A stretch of DNA of 64,000 nt, taken from Chloroflexota bacterium (GTDB lineage: Bacteria; Chloroflexota; Anaerolineae; Aggregatilineales; Phototrophicaceae). The stretch lies in assembly GCA_013388745.1 (NCBI GenBank), contig JACAER010000029.1, positions 1 through 64,000 on the forward strand, given 5' to 3'. Numbering within the stretch: position 1 is the first letter of the stretch; each line of letters begins with the position of its first letter. The notes beneath the pieces were generated by a model. The model made no database searches. It saw only the letters and a list, made by a program, of their open reading frames with translations, and was not told the origin of the DNA. Positions 1 through 8,913 of this stretch are shown in pieces. The translations under genes were made by a program, and so were the position numbers.

Positions 1-118
1 CCGTGAAGGTGAAGGTGTCGCCCGTGTCAGGATCGGTGGCCGTAAGCGTGCCGACGACAGTGCCCACCGAGGCGTTCTGCGCGACGGTATCGGGCGCGAG
101 GGTGATGTCGGTGGGCGG
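1..118. repeat. Intragenic near-identical repeat, copy A
   Basis: This block matches 547-664 with only scattered mismatches. The offset is 546 nt, a multiple of three, so the reading frame is kept. It encodes the start of a cadherin-like module of the lipoprotein. The module between the two copies is much less similar, which suggests a recent duplication or gene conversion. The copy may extend beyond the left edge. Confidence 0.85.
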
Positions 119-2557
119 TTGGTTAACGGCGGTCACTGTGATATCGAAGTTCTTGCTGAAGGGGTTGCCGGCGCTGTCGGTGCTGGTGACGGTCACCTGA
201 ACTGTGCCCGCGCTGAGCGTATTGGTGACGACCAGATCGTTGCCCGACACATTAAACTGGTTGCTGGGATCGTTGATCGTGTACGTGAAAGTATCGACAG
301 TATCGGGATCAGTGGTGCTGAGCGTGCCGACGACGGTGCCAAAAGCGGCAGTCTGCGCGACAGACGCGGCAGACAAGCTGATGTCTGTCGGAGGTTGGTT
401 GACTGTCGTCACGTTAATCGTGAGCGTTTCGCTGTAGGCGTTGCCCGCGCTGTCGGTCACTGTAACAGCGAGTGATTGCGCGCCGGCGGTCAATGCTCCC
501 GCGACCTGCACCTGACTGCCGCTGACGCTGAACTGCGCGTCGCCGCCCGTGAAGGTGAAGGTGTCGCCCGTGTCGGGATCGGTGGCGCTCAGCGTACCCA
601 CAATCGTGCCCACCGAGGCGTTCTGCGCGACGGTATCGGGCGCGAGCGTGATGTCTGTTGGCGGCAGGTTCGCGCTGGTGACATTAATCTGGGCGCTAAA
701 GACATTGTCACCTGCGCTGTTGCTGGCGCGCAGTGTCACGGTGAAGTTCCCGGTTGTGGTGAAAATGTGGACGGGGTTGCGTTCGGTGCTGGTGCTGCTG
801 TCGCCAAAATTCCAGTCGAACGTCAGGTTGTCGCCTGTGGAGGTGTTGGTGAAGCGCACGGTGAGCGGGGCCGGCCCGGTGGTGAAATCTGCTGTAAAAC
901 CGGCGACAGGCGCCTGAATAGGCGTGGTAACACTGATAGTAGCGGTTTCGGTGTCTGTGCCGCCGGGTCCTGTGGCTGTCAGGGTCACCGTGTAGGTGCC
1001 GGCAGCCGTGTAGTTATGTGTCGGGTTGGCGCTGGTGCTTGTGCCACCATCGCCAAATGTCCACGAATAGGAAGTGGCGTCTGTCGAAGTGTTGGTGAAA
1101 GTCACATTCAGCGGGAAATCGCCGGATGTAGGATTCGCCGTGAACGCCGCGACAGGCGCGTTAGGCGGGGCGGTGGTAGTAATGGTGGTCGTGGCGGTGT
1201 CCTGGCCGCCGGGGCCGATAACACGCAGCGTTACGGTGAATGTGCCGGCGCTGGTATAAGTATGCACAGGGCTGACTTCGGTACTGGGGGTTGTGCCGTC
1301 GCCGAAGTCCCATGTCTGGCTGACGATTTGCCCGGTGGATTGGTTGGCAAAGCGCACGGTAAGCGGTGTCTGGCCGGTAGAAAGGTCAACCGCAAAGGCC
1401 GCATCGGGAGCAGGCACCTGTGGGTTTTCCACTGTAATCTGGCGGGTGACGTTGGATGAGCCGCCGGGTCCCGTCACGCGCAGAATAACGTTGTACGTGC
1501 CGACAGCCGTAAAGGTATTGGTGGGATTGCGCTGATTGCTGGTGTTGCCGTCGCCGAAAATCCATTCATAAGTAGTGATTGACCCGGTTGATTGGTCGGT
1601 GAACTGCACAGAAAGCGGCGATGGCCCGCTGAGGCGGTTAGCGGTGAAGGCGGCGACAGGGGCGGTGGCGCTGTTGACGACGATCTGGCGCGATACATTC
1701 GATGAACCGCCGGGGCCGGTGGCGGTCAAAATGACATTGTAGATGCCGGGATTGCGGAAGGTATGCAGCGGACTAAATTCGGTGCTGCCGCTGCCGTCGC
1801 CGAAGTCCCAGGTATAGGCGCTGATCTGGCCGCTGGAGAGGTTGGTGAACTGCACAACCAGCGGCGCGTTGCCTGTAGTCAAGTCCTGTGTAAAGGCCGC
1901 GATTGGGCGAGGGACAGAACTGGTGGGCGACGGGATGGGCGTTGCGGCGCGATTTTGCACGCGGATGTTGTTCACAATGGTAGAAAGGTCTGTGCCGTCA
2001 CGCAGGAAGACGCGCAGACGTACCTGATAAACGCCGTCCTGCGTGGAGGAGGTGTTCCAGATGCCGAGCAAGCCGTTCTGCACCGGCGCTTGCACAACGC
2101 CGCTGGCTAAGAACCACAGGTTGCCGGGGTTGGGGTCTGGCCCGAATTCAATCTGATACTGCAAGAACTGCGGATGGCTGGCCGAGCCAATCACCTGCAC
2201 ATTGCCGGCGACGGTATTGCCGGGAATGGGCGAAAGGATGAAGATGCTGATCGGCATGGACGTGTTAGTGGGTACCTGCACAAAGGCAGTGGGAAACACG
2301 CCGATGGAGGTGGGCGGGATGAACACCTGGCGCGTTGGCAGCGTGAAGGGGGTCAGCGGCAGTCCTGTCGGCGGGCGATTGGTGGTGGAAAGTGTGCCGA
2401 TAGGCGTGCGCGTCGGCTGCTGCGTGCCTGTCGGGAGGTCGGTGACGTTAAGGGGTTCTTCTGGAGCGGTGGAGAGATTGCAGGCCGCGAGGAAGATACC
2501 CAGAATCACTGTAAGCAACAGCAGGGCAAACGGTTTGGCCCTAGAGAGACTAAGCAT
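1..2557 (-). CDS. PKD/cadherin-like repeat surface lipoprotein (C-terminus outside window)
   Basis: Open minus-strand frame of at least 852 codons that starts at ATG 2557 and runs off the left edge. The start is supported by AGGAAGG about 10 nt upstream. Residues 1-25 form a lipoprotein signal ending in LAAC (Cys26), followed by a Thr/Pro-rich linker (about 30-95) and an Ig-like domain (about 100-205). Five PKD-type domains follow (starts near residues 219, 299, 386, 468, 550), each with a WxFGDG motif and a conserved tail such as GTYTVTL. Then come about 90-residue cadherin/Ig-like modules beginning DITLAPDTVAQNAS (near 635, 726 and 818). It is probably anchored outside the cell membrane and used for adhesion, matrix or polysaccharide binding; the ligand is unknown. 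Plus-strand frames over this region are shadows of the repeats. Confidence 0.88.
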   Translation of the reverse strand, partial: MLSLSRAKPFALLLLTVILGIFLAACNLSTAPEEPLNVTDLPTGTQQPTRTPIGTLSTTNRPPTGLPLTPFTLPTRQVFIPPTSIGVFPTAFVQVPTNTSMPISIFILSPIPGNTVAGNVQVIGSASHPQFLQYQIEFGPDPNPGNLWFLASGVVQAPVQNGLLGIWNTSSTQDGVYQVRLRVFLRDGTDLSTIVNNIRVQNRAATPIPSPTSSVPRPIAAFTQDLTTGNAPLVVQFTNLSSGQISAYTWDFGDGSGSTEFSPLHTFRNPGIYNVILTATGPGGSSNVSRQIVVNSATAPVAAFTANRLSGPSPLSVQFTDQSTGSITTYEWIFGDGNTSNQRNPTNTFTAVGTYNVILRVTGPGGSSNVTRQITVENPQVPAPDAAFAVDLSTGQTPLTVRFANQSTGQIVSQTWDFGDGTTPSTEVSPVHTYTSAGTFTVTLRVIGPGGQDTATTTITTTAPPNAPVAAFTANPTSGDFPLNVTFTNTSTDATSYSWTFGDGGTSTSANPTHNYTAAGTYTVTLTATGPGGTDTETATISVTTPIQAPVAGFTADFTTGPAPLTVRFTNTSTGDNLTFDWNFGDSSTSTERNPVHIFTTTGNFTVTLRASNSAGDNVFSAQINVTSANLPPTDITLAPDTVAQNASVGTIVGTLSATDPDTGDTFTFTGGDAQFSVSGSQVQVAGALTAGAQSLAVTVTDSAGNAYSETLTINVTTVNQPPTDISLSAASVAQTAAFGTVVGTLSTTDPDTVDTFTYTINDPSNQFNVSGNDLVVTNTLSAGTVQVTVTSTDSAGNPFSKNFDITVTAVNQPPTDITLAPDTVAQNASVGTVVGTLTATDPDTGDTFTFT
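547..664. repeat. Intragenic near-identical repeat, copy B
   Basis: Second copy of the block at 1-118, inside the same lipoprotein gene, two modules upstream in reading order. Long stretches such as the run over 607-649 are identical between the copies. Confidence 0.85.
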
Positions 2558-2606
2558 AAAACAATCACCTTCCTAAAAAGTGCGGGCATAGATGCTTTCT
2601 GGCTAA

Positions 2607-2612
2607 ATTATA
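2607..2612 (-). promoter_or_regulatory. Candidate -10 element of the repeat lipoprotein gene
   Basis: TATAAT on the minus strand, 50 nt upstream of the ATG at 2557. No good -35 hexamer is visible at 16-18 nt, so this rests on the -10 match alone. Confidence 0.35.
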
Positions 2613-2660
2613 GCTTAGATTAAGCAGCTTAACCTGACGATCACCGGGCGCAAAGTCCAC

Positions 2661-2689
2661 TTGTCGCAAAACAGTGGCGGTGCTATATT
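2661..2689 (+). promoter_or_regulatory. Promoter of the response regulator-kinase pair
   Basis: TTGTCG (2661-2666), a 17-nt spacer and TATATT (2684-2689). The expected transcription start falls at about 2696-2697, on the ATG of the response regulator, so the mRNA may be leaderless. No Shine-Dalgarno sequence is visible before that ATG. Confidence 0.55.
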
Positions 2690-2696
2690 CAGAACT

Positions 2697-3392
2697 ATGA
2701 AAGTACTCATTGTGGACGACGAACAGGCAATACGCGATGCACTTGGCCGCAAACTGCGGCGCGAGGGTTTTGGGGTCGTGCTGTGCGGCGATGGCCTGGA
2801 GGGGCTGCGCGCATTTCATGCCGAGCGCCCTGATCTGGTGATTCTGGACATCGTGATGCCCGGCGGGATGGACGGGTTGACGGTATGTCAGCGGATTCGC
2901 GAAGTGGCTGACACACCAGTGATGATGCTTTCGGCGCAGGCAGTGACCGAAGACGATGTAATACAGGGCTTGAACGCGGGCGCAGACGAGTATCTGATTA
3001 AGCCAATCCGCTTAAATGAATTCGTCGCACGGGTGCAGGCGCTGCTGCGGCGCGCGCAGATGGTATCGTCGGAAGATGCACAGGTGTATAACGACGGCCA
3101 TTTAAACGTCGATTTGCAGCGGCGCAATGTGCAGGTGAACGGGCGCAAAATGCATTTGACGCCGACAGAATTTAAGCTGTTGGCGGTGCTGCTGGAAAAC
3201 GCCGGGCGGGTTGTGCCGCAGCGCGATCTTTTGGAGCAGGTATGGGGGCGGGAATACGTGGATGACGTGTATTATCCGCGTGTGTATATTAGCCAACTGC
3301 GGCGTAAGATCGAGCCGGACGCGGCGAATCCTATTTATATTTTGACCGAACATCGGGTCGGGTATCGGTTCGAAAGACACGATACACCCTAA
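2697..3392 (+). CDS. OmpR/PhoB-family response regulator
   Basis: 231-residue two-component response regulator. The N-terminal receiver has the acidic pair DD at 7-8, the phosphorylation site Asp51 in LVILDIVMP, a conserved Ser/Thr region (MMLSAQ) and the Lys of the LIKPIR motif. The C-terminal half (about 130-228) is a winged-helix DNA-binding domain with LTPTEFKLLAVL and the VGYRF end typical of OmpR/PhoB proteins. ATG 2697 starts directly at MKVLIVDDE, the usual receiver start; an in-frame TTG at 2661 lies in the promoter and adds 12 residues without family match. The sensor kinase begins 5 nt after the stop, so the two are very likely one phosphorelay. The target genes are not evident. 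Confidence 0.93.
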   Translation: MKVLIVDDEQAIRDALGRKLRREGFGVVLCGDGLEGLRAFHAERPDLVILDIVMPGGMDGLTVCQRIREVADTPVMMLSAQAVTEDDVIQGLNAGADEYLIKPIRLNEFVARVQALLRRAQMVSSEDAQVYNDGHLNVDLQRRNVQVNGRKMHLTPTEFKLLAVLLENAGRVVPQRDLLEQVWGREYVDDVYYPRVYISQLRRKIEPDAANPIYILTEHRVGYRFERHDTP

Positions 3393-3397
3393 CAACC

Positions 3398-5605
3398 ATG
3401 ACCGGCCTGACGCTGCTGATTAACGCTGTATCACTGGCGCTGGCGCTGGGCTTCCTGCTGATTATTCTGTGGCAAGATAGTCGCAAGGAACTGAATCAGT
3501 TCTTTGCGATTTTTCTTTTTCTGACGGTGTTGTGGAATGTCGGCGCGCTGCTGACGCAGATGGCAGTGATGGTCGGGCTGGAAACGTTTATTGTGCGCTT
3601 TGCTGTTGGTGTGCTGGAATTAGGCTTTATCGGCGCCAGTATTGGTGTCTATACTTTTGCCAGTGTGCTAGCAGGCACGCATCTGCAGCGTTTTCGTACC
3701 TTGGCCCTGGCGAGCCTGGTGTTGGTGCTGGCCTATCGTGGGTTGATTATCGCCAGCACGCCGCCAGCCTTCACTGTTATTAACGAGACATTCAACTACC
3801 GTTTTCCACTACCTTCGATCGTTTTTTATCTGTTTTTCGATGTTGTGACAGCTTTTACGGTCTGGCGCTACCGGCGCACTATAGGCTCGCGACTGTTGGT
3901 GGGGGCGATTCTGCTGTTTGTCGGCGGGCAGTTCATGGCTTTTTTGAATCCGGAGCTTTCGACGATATGGCTTTCGACCAGTATCAGTTCGGTAGCGACG
4001 TTAGTTATCAGCAGTGAAATGCTTCAGCGCGAGATTCTCAAGCCGCTGGCATCGCGTATTTCGCAGGTCGAAGCCATGAACCGCGTTAGCCTGTCGATCA
4101 CGAGTCAGATTGCGCTGGATACTGTGCTGGAAGAAATCACGCGGCAGGCGGTGGGCTGGGTAGACGCTGACGGCGCAGGCATCTTTTTGATTCAGGGTAG
4201 AGAGCTGGATTTAGAGACAGTTTATGAACTGCCGGAGGAATTTCTGCATGTGCGTGTGCCCCTGGGTGAGGGGGTTGTCGGAAGCGTCGCGCGCACCCAA
4301 CAATCGATTCGGCTGGTAAATTACGCGCGCGATTGGCAAGGCGTAGCCGAACTGCCTGACGCAAAAGAAACTATCGGGTCGATGATCTGCGTACCGCTGA
4401 TTTACGCGGCCAAAGTGATCGGCGTCCTGATGGTGGTGACAGGTAAACATGGCCGCCGCTTTGCCCCGGAGGACGCGCGTCTGCTAGAGATGTTGGGCGC
4501 CCAGGCAGCGGTGGCGATTGCCCACAGTCGATTGTTCGGAGAGCAGCGCAAGCTGACGGAACAGGTGGAAGCCGGGCGCAGCCAATTGGAAAGCTTGTTA
4601 GAGAGCACGGAAAATGCGGTGATTGCCGTTAACCGGCGCTTTGAAATCATCTTCATGAATCCGGCGGCGCGCGAGCTGCTGGCTTTGGACGAAACACTAC
4701 CGAGCAAAAATGTGCTGCGCGCACTGCCGCGCGCGGTGCTGCCGCCGGATTACCGGAGAGCGCTGCGTGATATGCGCCAGAACCGCGTACATATTTACGA
4801 AATCACGCTGCATGGCAAGGTCTTTTTATGTCATCTGGCGCCGATTGGACGTTCGAAAGCGGGTTGGGTCGCTGTGGTTAACGATGTGACTCAGCTCAAA
4901 GAACTTGATCGTCTGAAAAGCGAGATGGTGCGCATGACCAGCCACGATCTGAAGAACCCGCTGCAAGCAGCGATGGCCAATCTGGAACTGCTGCGCGATG
5001 ATCTGGCTGCGGAGACGAATCCTGAGATTGATTTGTCGCTGACGATGGTGGAAAAACAGCTTGTGCGGATGAACCGCATTATTCGCGGCATTCTCGATCT
5101 GGAACGGGTGAAGACGGGCACGCTGACATTTGGCGTTTGCCGCCCGGCGCGTATTTTGAAAAACGCCGTGGAAGAACTCAAACATCTGGCGGACGATCAG
5201 CATATTGTTCTGGAAACGCAGGTGGCAGAGGATACACCTGATTTCCAGGGTGACGTGGAGCAGTTTGAGCGCGCGCTCATCAATCTGGTAGAAAATGCGA
5301 TCAAGTTTACGCCGGCAGGCGGGCATGTGTGGGTGAGCGCCGAACGCAGCGAGGACAATGTGTTGTTCAGCGTGCGCGACACCGGTATTGGTATCCCCGC
5401 CGAACTACAACCGCAGCTCTTCGAGCGTTTTTTCCGCGGGCGGCAAAAGGGCGCGGAACATGTCAGCGGGTCGGGTTTGGGATTAAGCCTTGTCAAAACT
5501 GTTGTCGAAAACCACAATGGCAAGGTATGGTTAGAGAGCACTGAAGGCAGCGGCACGACATTCTACGTCAGTATCCCCGCGTTGTCTTTACAGGTCGCTG
5601 AATGA
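3398..5605 (+). CDS. Membrane sensor histidine kinase with GAF and PAS domains
   Basis: 735-residue kinase, partner of the response regulator just upstream. Residues 1 to about 215 hold about seven hydrophobic segments, like the 7TM sensor module of some histidine kinases. A GAF domain (about 235-385) and a PAS domain (about 400-505) follow. The dimerisation/phosphoacceptor helix has His516 in MTSHDLKNPLQ. The ATPase part shows the N box (LVENAIKFTP), G1 (DTGIGIP) and G2 (GSGLGLSLVK). It autophosphorylates His516 and passes the phosphate to Asp51 of the regulator (family knowledge). The signal cannot be told from sequence; the 7TM part suggests a membrane or extracellular cue, the GAF/PAS part a second internal cue. 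Confidence 0.93.
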   Translation: MTGLTLLINAVSLALALGFLLIILWQDSRKELNQFFAIFLFLTVLWNVGALLTQMAVMVGLETFIVRFAVGVLELGFIGASIGVYTFASVLAGTHLQRFRTLALASLVLVLAYRGLIIASTPPAFTVINETFNYRFPLPSIVFYLFFDVVTAFTVWRYRRTIGSRLLVGAILLFVGGQFMAFLNPELSTIWLSTSISSVATLVISSEMLQREILKPLASRISQVEAMNRVSLSITSQIALDTVLEEITRQAVGWVDADGAGIFLIQGRELDLETVYELPEEFLHVRVPLGEGVVGSVARTQQSIRLVNYARDWQGVAELPDAKETIGSMICVPLIYAAKVIGVLMVVTGKHGRRFAPEDARLLEMLGAQAAVAIAHSRLFGEQRKLTEQVEAGRSQLESLLESTENAVIAVNRRFEIIFMNPAARELLALDETLPSKNVLRALPRAVLPPDYRRALRDMRQNRVHIYEITLHGKVFLCHLAPIGRSKAGWVAVVNDVTQLKELDRLKSEMVRMTSHDLKNPLQAAMANLELLRDDLAAETNPEIDLSLTMVEKQLVRMNRIIRGILDLERVKTGTLTFGVCRPARILKNAVEELKHLADDQHIVLETQVAEDTPDFQGDVEQFERALINLVENAIKFTPAGGHVWVSAERSEDNVLFSVRDTGIGIPAELQPQLFERFFRGRQKGAEHVSGSGLGLSLVKTVVENHNGKVWLESTEGSGTTFYVSIPALSLQVAE

Positions 5606-5638
5606 TAACGTTTATGATTTGATAGGACTAATCTAAGC

Positions 5639-6661
5639 ATGATAAAGCGTGCGTTCATCCTTTTGAGCTTGATGCTGGCGTGTGTAACCCTGCTAGCGCA
5701 AGCATTGACCACACACGCCACCACCCCTACACCCGCACCATCGAAGACCCCGACGCCTTTCCCCACCGCCACGCTTCCGCCCACCAATACACCCGCAGCG
5801 ACTGCGACGATAATTCCCAGCAATACGGCGGCGCTGGAGGCCTTCACGCAGGGCGACTTAAGCGTGCTGACAGGTAATGTGCAGCGTCCGAACGGAATCA
5901 CATGGATCAATGACCGACTGTATATTGCCTGTACAGGCGATTCATCGATCTATGAAATTGAAGCGGCCAATGGTTCGACGATACTGTACATTTTTGGGCT
6001 GGCTAACGCACATATGCTGTATGCGGAAACCGACGCCGATAATGAACTCAACATCTGGGCGCCCGATTTTGAACGCAATTTGCTGATACGCATCCGGCGT
6101 GTCGGGCTGATTACCGTTACGGATGAGGGGTTGAACGGCCCATGGGGCATCGCATACCTGGACGACGAGTCTTTTCTGGTGACAAATATCCTGGATAACA
6201 ATGTGGTGCGCGTTACGCGCGACGGCCAGGTAAGCGAATTTTTGAGCGGACTGCGCTCGCCGACAGGCATGGCAGTAGATGAAGAAGGCTATATTTATGT
6301 CGCCAATAACGGCAGCGCACGCCGGGCGATTGAGTGGACAACCCGCGCGCCCGAAACCAATGTGGCGAACGAAGCGCAGCCCCTGGTGAGCGGCCTGCAA
6401 AATGTCACCAATGTGGTTATGGCAAGTGACGGCTATCTGTACTTCGCGTATTCGCTGGGCACACGTGGATTAGTAGGGCGGGTTGATCCGGCACAGTGCC
6501 GCGCGGAAGGGGGCTGCACCAACGATCAGGTAGAGATCGTCCTGTACAGCGAACTGCCTGCGCCGCTGGCCGGACTGACGATCTCCCCTGATTTGCGTTT
6601 ATTCGTGCATACGATTTATCGCCCAGAGATTTATTGGGTGCAGCTCGATCAGCGCCCGTAA
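5639..6661 (+). CDS. Secreted NHL/SMP-30-like beta-propeller protein
   Basis: 340-residue exported protein. An N-terminal signal peptide (about 1-24, hydrophobic core LLSLMLACVTLLAQ) is followed by a Thr/Pro-rich linker (about 28-60). The remainder consists of repeating beta-propeller blades of the NHL/gluconolactonase type, with phrases such as GITWINDRLYIA, GPWGIAYLDDESFLV and PTGMAVDEEGYIYVANNG. No catalytic role can be assigned: proteins of this shape are lactonases or ligand-binding scaffolds. It lies 33 nt behind the kinase and may be co-transcribed. Its 3' end overlaps the convergent permease gene by 13 nt. Confidence 0.8.
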   Translation: MIKRAFILLSLMLACVTLLAQALTTHATTPTPAPSKTPTPFPTATLPPTNTPAATATIIPSNTAALEAFTQGDLSVLTGNVQRPNGITWINDRLYIACTGDSSIYEIEAANGSTILYIFGLANAHMLYAETDADNELNIWAPDFERNLLIRIRRVGLITVTDEGLNGPWGIAYLDDESFLVTNILDNNVVRVTRDGQVSEFLSGLRSPTGMAVDEEGYIYVANNGSARRAIEWTTRAPETNVANEAQPLVSGLQNVTNVVMASDGYLYFAYSLGTRGLVGRVDPAQCRAEGGCTNDQVEIVLYSELPAPLAGLTISPDLRLFVHTIYRPEIYWVQLDQRP

Positions 6662-7521
6662 CTAAAACGGCGTTCCAGATAGCGGATGAGCAGCGAACCG
6701 AGCACCGTCATAGTCAGATAGATCATTGAGGCGACAAAATAGGTTTCGGCGAAGCGGAAGGTTGCGCTTGACCAGAGTTTGGCGTTCTGGGTAATGTCGT
6801 TGATGCCGAGCACAGTCACCAGCGATGAGTCTTTAATCATCGAGATGAAGTCGTTGCCCATCGGCGGCAGTACGCGGCGAATGGCCTGCGGCAGAATGAT
6901 ATAGCGCATGGTCTGAAAATAGGTCATGCCGAGCGAACGCGCCGCTTCGGTTTGGCCTTTTTCGATGGATTGGATGCCGGCGCGCAGCGTTTCTGACAAA
7001 AAAGCGGCATAGGCCAGCGCCAAAGCGATGACCGCGGAGGGCGGCGAACTGCCGCGCAAGTTAAACTGAGGGGCAATAGTAGCCTGGATCGAATTAACAA
7101 CGGCTGGGACAATGACAAAAGCGACGATTAATAGAATCACCAGCATAGGCAAGCCGCGCAGCACAGAAACATAAAGAGTCGCCATCTGAAAGAGCACTAA
7201 GCGTAAGAAACTGACAGCTTTGCCGCCAAGACCGTGCCCCGGCTGCGGCGGATTGGCGCGGATCAGGGCGATAATCAGGCCTACAGTGAGCGCTAGAAGG
7301 TAAGCGGTGAAGGCTACCGTCAGCGTCATAAGAATGCCATCTTTAAGTTCGTTGAAGATGTCGCGATAAAGTTCTGTCGAAAAAATAAGTATGACGACAT
7401 AGATTCCTGCTAATAACAGCAGCAGCAGCCACCAGGGGAAAGTGTAGAGAAAATTGCCGCCAGCGGCACGGGCACGCGAAGCACTAAGCGCTTCGTCCAG
7501 AGAGTTAGATGTTGATGCCAT
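6649..7521 (-). CDS. Polar amino-acid ABC transporter permease (HisM/GlnP type)
   Basis: 290-residue membrane permease. There are about five hydrophobic segments after a short polar N-terminus, and an EAA-type cytoplasmic loop (QTEAARSLGMTYFQTMRYII), where the ATPase docks in this family. ATG 7521 is preferred because GAGGA lies about 6 nt upstream; the in-frame start at 7578 would add 19 non-homologous residues. It follows the binding-protein gene by 82 nt on the same strand, so together they would import a polar amino acid. No ATPase gene is next to them, so the importer must borrow one from elsewhere. Confidence 0.9.
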   Translation of the reverse strand: MASTSNSLDEALSASRARAAGGNFLYTFPWWLLLLLLAGIYVVILIFSTELYRDIFNELKDGILMTLTVAFTAYLLALTVGLIIALIRANPPQPGHGLGGKAVSFLRLVLFQMATLYVSVLRGLPMLVILLIVAFVIVPAVVNSIQATIAPQFNLRGSSPPSAVIALALAYAAFLSETLRAGIQSIEKGQTEAARSLGMTYFQTMRYIILPQAIRRVLPPMGNDFISMIKDSSLVTVLGINDITQNAKLWSSATFRFAETYFVASMIYLTMTVLGSLLIRYLERRFSYGR

Positions 7522-7603
7522 GAGGTTTCCTCGATAAAAATGCGGGATGCACATACGTGCATCCCGTTTCGTTCTCAACCTGAAAATACGTGAGGCCGGC
7601 GCC

Positions 7604-8527
7604 CTAAGGAGTTGCCGTTGCTTCTGCTGCAGCGGCTTCGGTCGCTTCCGCAGGCGCTTCTTCTTCGGCGGCGGGTTCGGCGGGGACGAACCAGCGGGCG
7701 TTGATTTCCTGAAGCGTGCCGTCGGCTATCATGCTTTCGAGGGCGGCGTTGACGGCGGCCACCAGTTCGGAGCCAGGCGGGAAGGCGAAGCCGAGGGCGT
7801 CAGAGCGCAGGGACGAGCCGACGATCTTGACGGATTCGGGGTTAGCGCCGACATAGCCGAGGCCGGCGGTGTTGTCCATGATGACGGCATCGACATCGCC
7901 GGCGATGAGTGCCTGGACAGCCACGGGGAAGAGGTCGAAAGCCTGGACACGCTCTGCGCCGACCAGTTCGACGGCGACATCGTAGTTGGTGGTGCCGGTC
8001 TGCGAGCCGATGATGAGGCTGGTGTCGGCGGCCAGTTCTTCGGCAGTGCTGAAGCGTTCTTCGTCGGCGCGCACGAGGATGGCCTGCTCAACGGTCATGT
8101 AACCCATCGAGAAATCGACGGTTTCGTCGCGTTCGGCGGTGATGGTGATGCCATCGGCGGCCATGTCGAATTCGCCGTTGGCGATGGCGACCAGCATCCC
8201 GTCCCACGAAGTCTGGATGAATTCGGGGACACAGTTGAGGCGGGCGCAGATTTCGCCGACCGCGTCGTAGTCCCAACCAACGGCCTCACCGCTTTCGGGG
8301 TCGATGGAGTTGAAGGGCGGATAAGCATTTTCAACCGCCACTGTTACCGTGCGTCCTTCCAGATCAGGCAGCGCTGCGCTTTCGGAGGTCGCTTCTTCAG
8401 TAGGTACGTCCGTCGGGGCCGCGGTTTCGGTTGGGCGAGCCGTTGGCGTTGGTTGGGCAGCACAAGCTCCGGCGACGACGAGCACCAAAGCTAACGTCAT
8501 CAGGAACAGCAATTTTCTAAATGTCAT
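7604..8527 (-). CDS. Amino-acid ABC transporter substrate-binding lipoprotein
   Basis: 307-residue extracellular solute-binding protein, family 3. The signal peptide ends at VVAGAC (Cys22), a somewhat relaxed lipobox, followed by a Thr/Pro/Glu-rich linker. Family hallmarks are visible: VAVENAYPPFNSIDPESGE near the start of the mature domain, GWDYDAVGEICARLN, and DGITITAERDETVDFS. A second low-complexity Ala/Glu tail ends the protein. The start at 8527 has GGAGG about 6 nt upstream, and a promoter is visible at 8598-8626. It delivers an amino acid to the permease encoded next; the specificity is not readable. Confidence 0.92.
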   Translation of the reverse strand: MTFRKLLFLMTLALVLVVAGACAAQPTPTARPTETAAPTDVPTEEATSESAALPDLEGRTVTVAVENAYPPFNSIDPESGEAVGWDYDAVGEICARLNCVPEFIQTSWDGMLVAIANGEFDMAADGITITAERDETVDFSMGYMTVEQAILVRADEERFSTAEELAADTSLIIGSQTGTTNYDVAVELVGAERVQAFDLFPVAVQALIAGDVDAVIMDNTAGLGYVGANPESVKIVGSSLRSDALGFAFPPGSELVAAVNAALESMIADGTLQEINARWFVPAEPAAEEEAPAEATEAAAAEATATP

Positions 8528-8597
8528 TGCATCCTCCAAGGGTTTCAATTCTAGTTGGTGAATCTCATTTCCCCACACACGGGGTAAGCGAGTCAGA

Positions 8598-8626
8598 ATA
8601 TTAAACGCAAATCGTTATGGAAGCAA
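8598..8626 (-). promoter_or_regulatory. Promoter of the amino-acid ABC genes
   Basis: On the minus strand TTGCTT (8626-8621), 17-nt spacer, TAATAT (8603-8598). It lies about 70 nt upstream of the start codon at 8527. Confidence 0.5.
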
Positions 8627-8662
8627 ACTGAAATTTCGCACAAATTTTACTGTGCAGTTTTG

Positions 8663-8911
8663 TCACTTTCCCAATGGTTCTGCCAGAAGCAGGCCGATCA
8701 GTGCTGTGAGAATGCCAATATAGTGCAGAATCACCCCTGCAAGCTCTAGAGGCTGCGAGGGCGAAAAGACGTTGAGGATGTGCAAGACAAAGGCCACGAT
8801 GACGAAGCCAATGCCGATCAACACGGGTACGCCGCGATTGCGTGCGAGTGAGGTCGAAAGCCAGCGCACGAGTTTGAGTAAGCGCTCGTTGCGATCAATC
8901 CATTTGAACAT
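8663..8911 (-). CDS. Small membrane protein, function unknown
   Basis: 82-residue protein with a charged amphipathic N-terminus (about 1-25) and two hydrophobic segments (about 28-48 and 55-78), so an inner-membrane hairpin is likely. I do not recognise the family. Its ATG lies 2 nt after the hflX stop, and its Shine-Dalgarno (GAGGAA) is made from the last hflX codons, which indicates translational coupling. It is the last gene of the run that starts at plsX. Confidence 0.7.
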   Translation of the reverse strand: MFKWIDRNERLLKLVRWLSTSLARNRGVPVLIGIGFVIVAFVLHILNVFSPSQPLELAGVILHYIGILTALIGLLLAEPLGK

Positions 8912-8913
8912 CG

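Noticed and set aside
119-2623. Many plus-strand open frames over the left end, one of 327 codons
   Set aside because: They lie opposite a clear lipoprotein gene on the minus strand whose PKD and cadherin-like repeats keep several frames open; they show no family motifs.
2661-2696. Extension of the response regulator to TTG 2661
   Set aside because: The extra 12 residues do not fit receiver domains and the TTG is part of a good -35 element.
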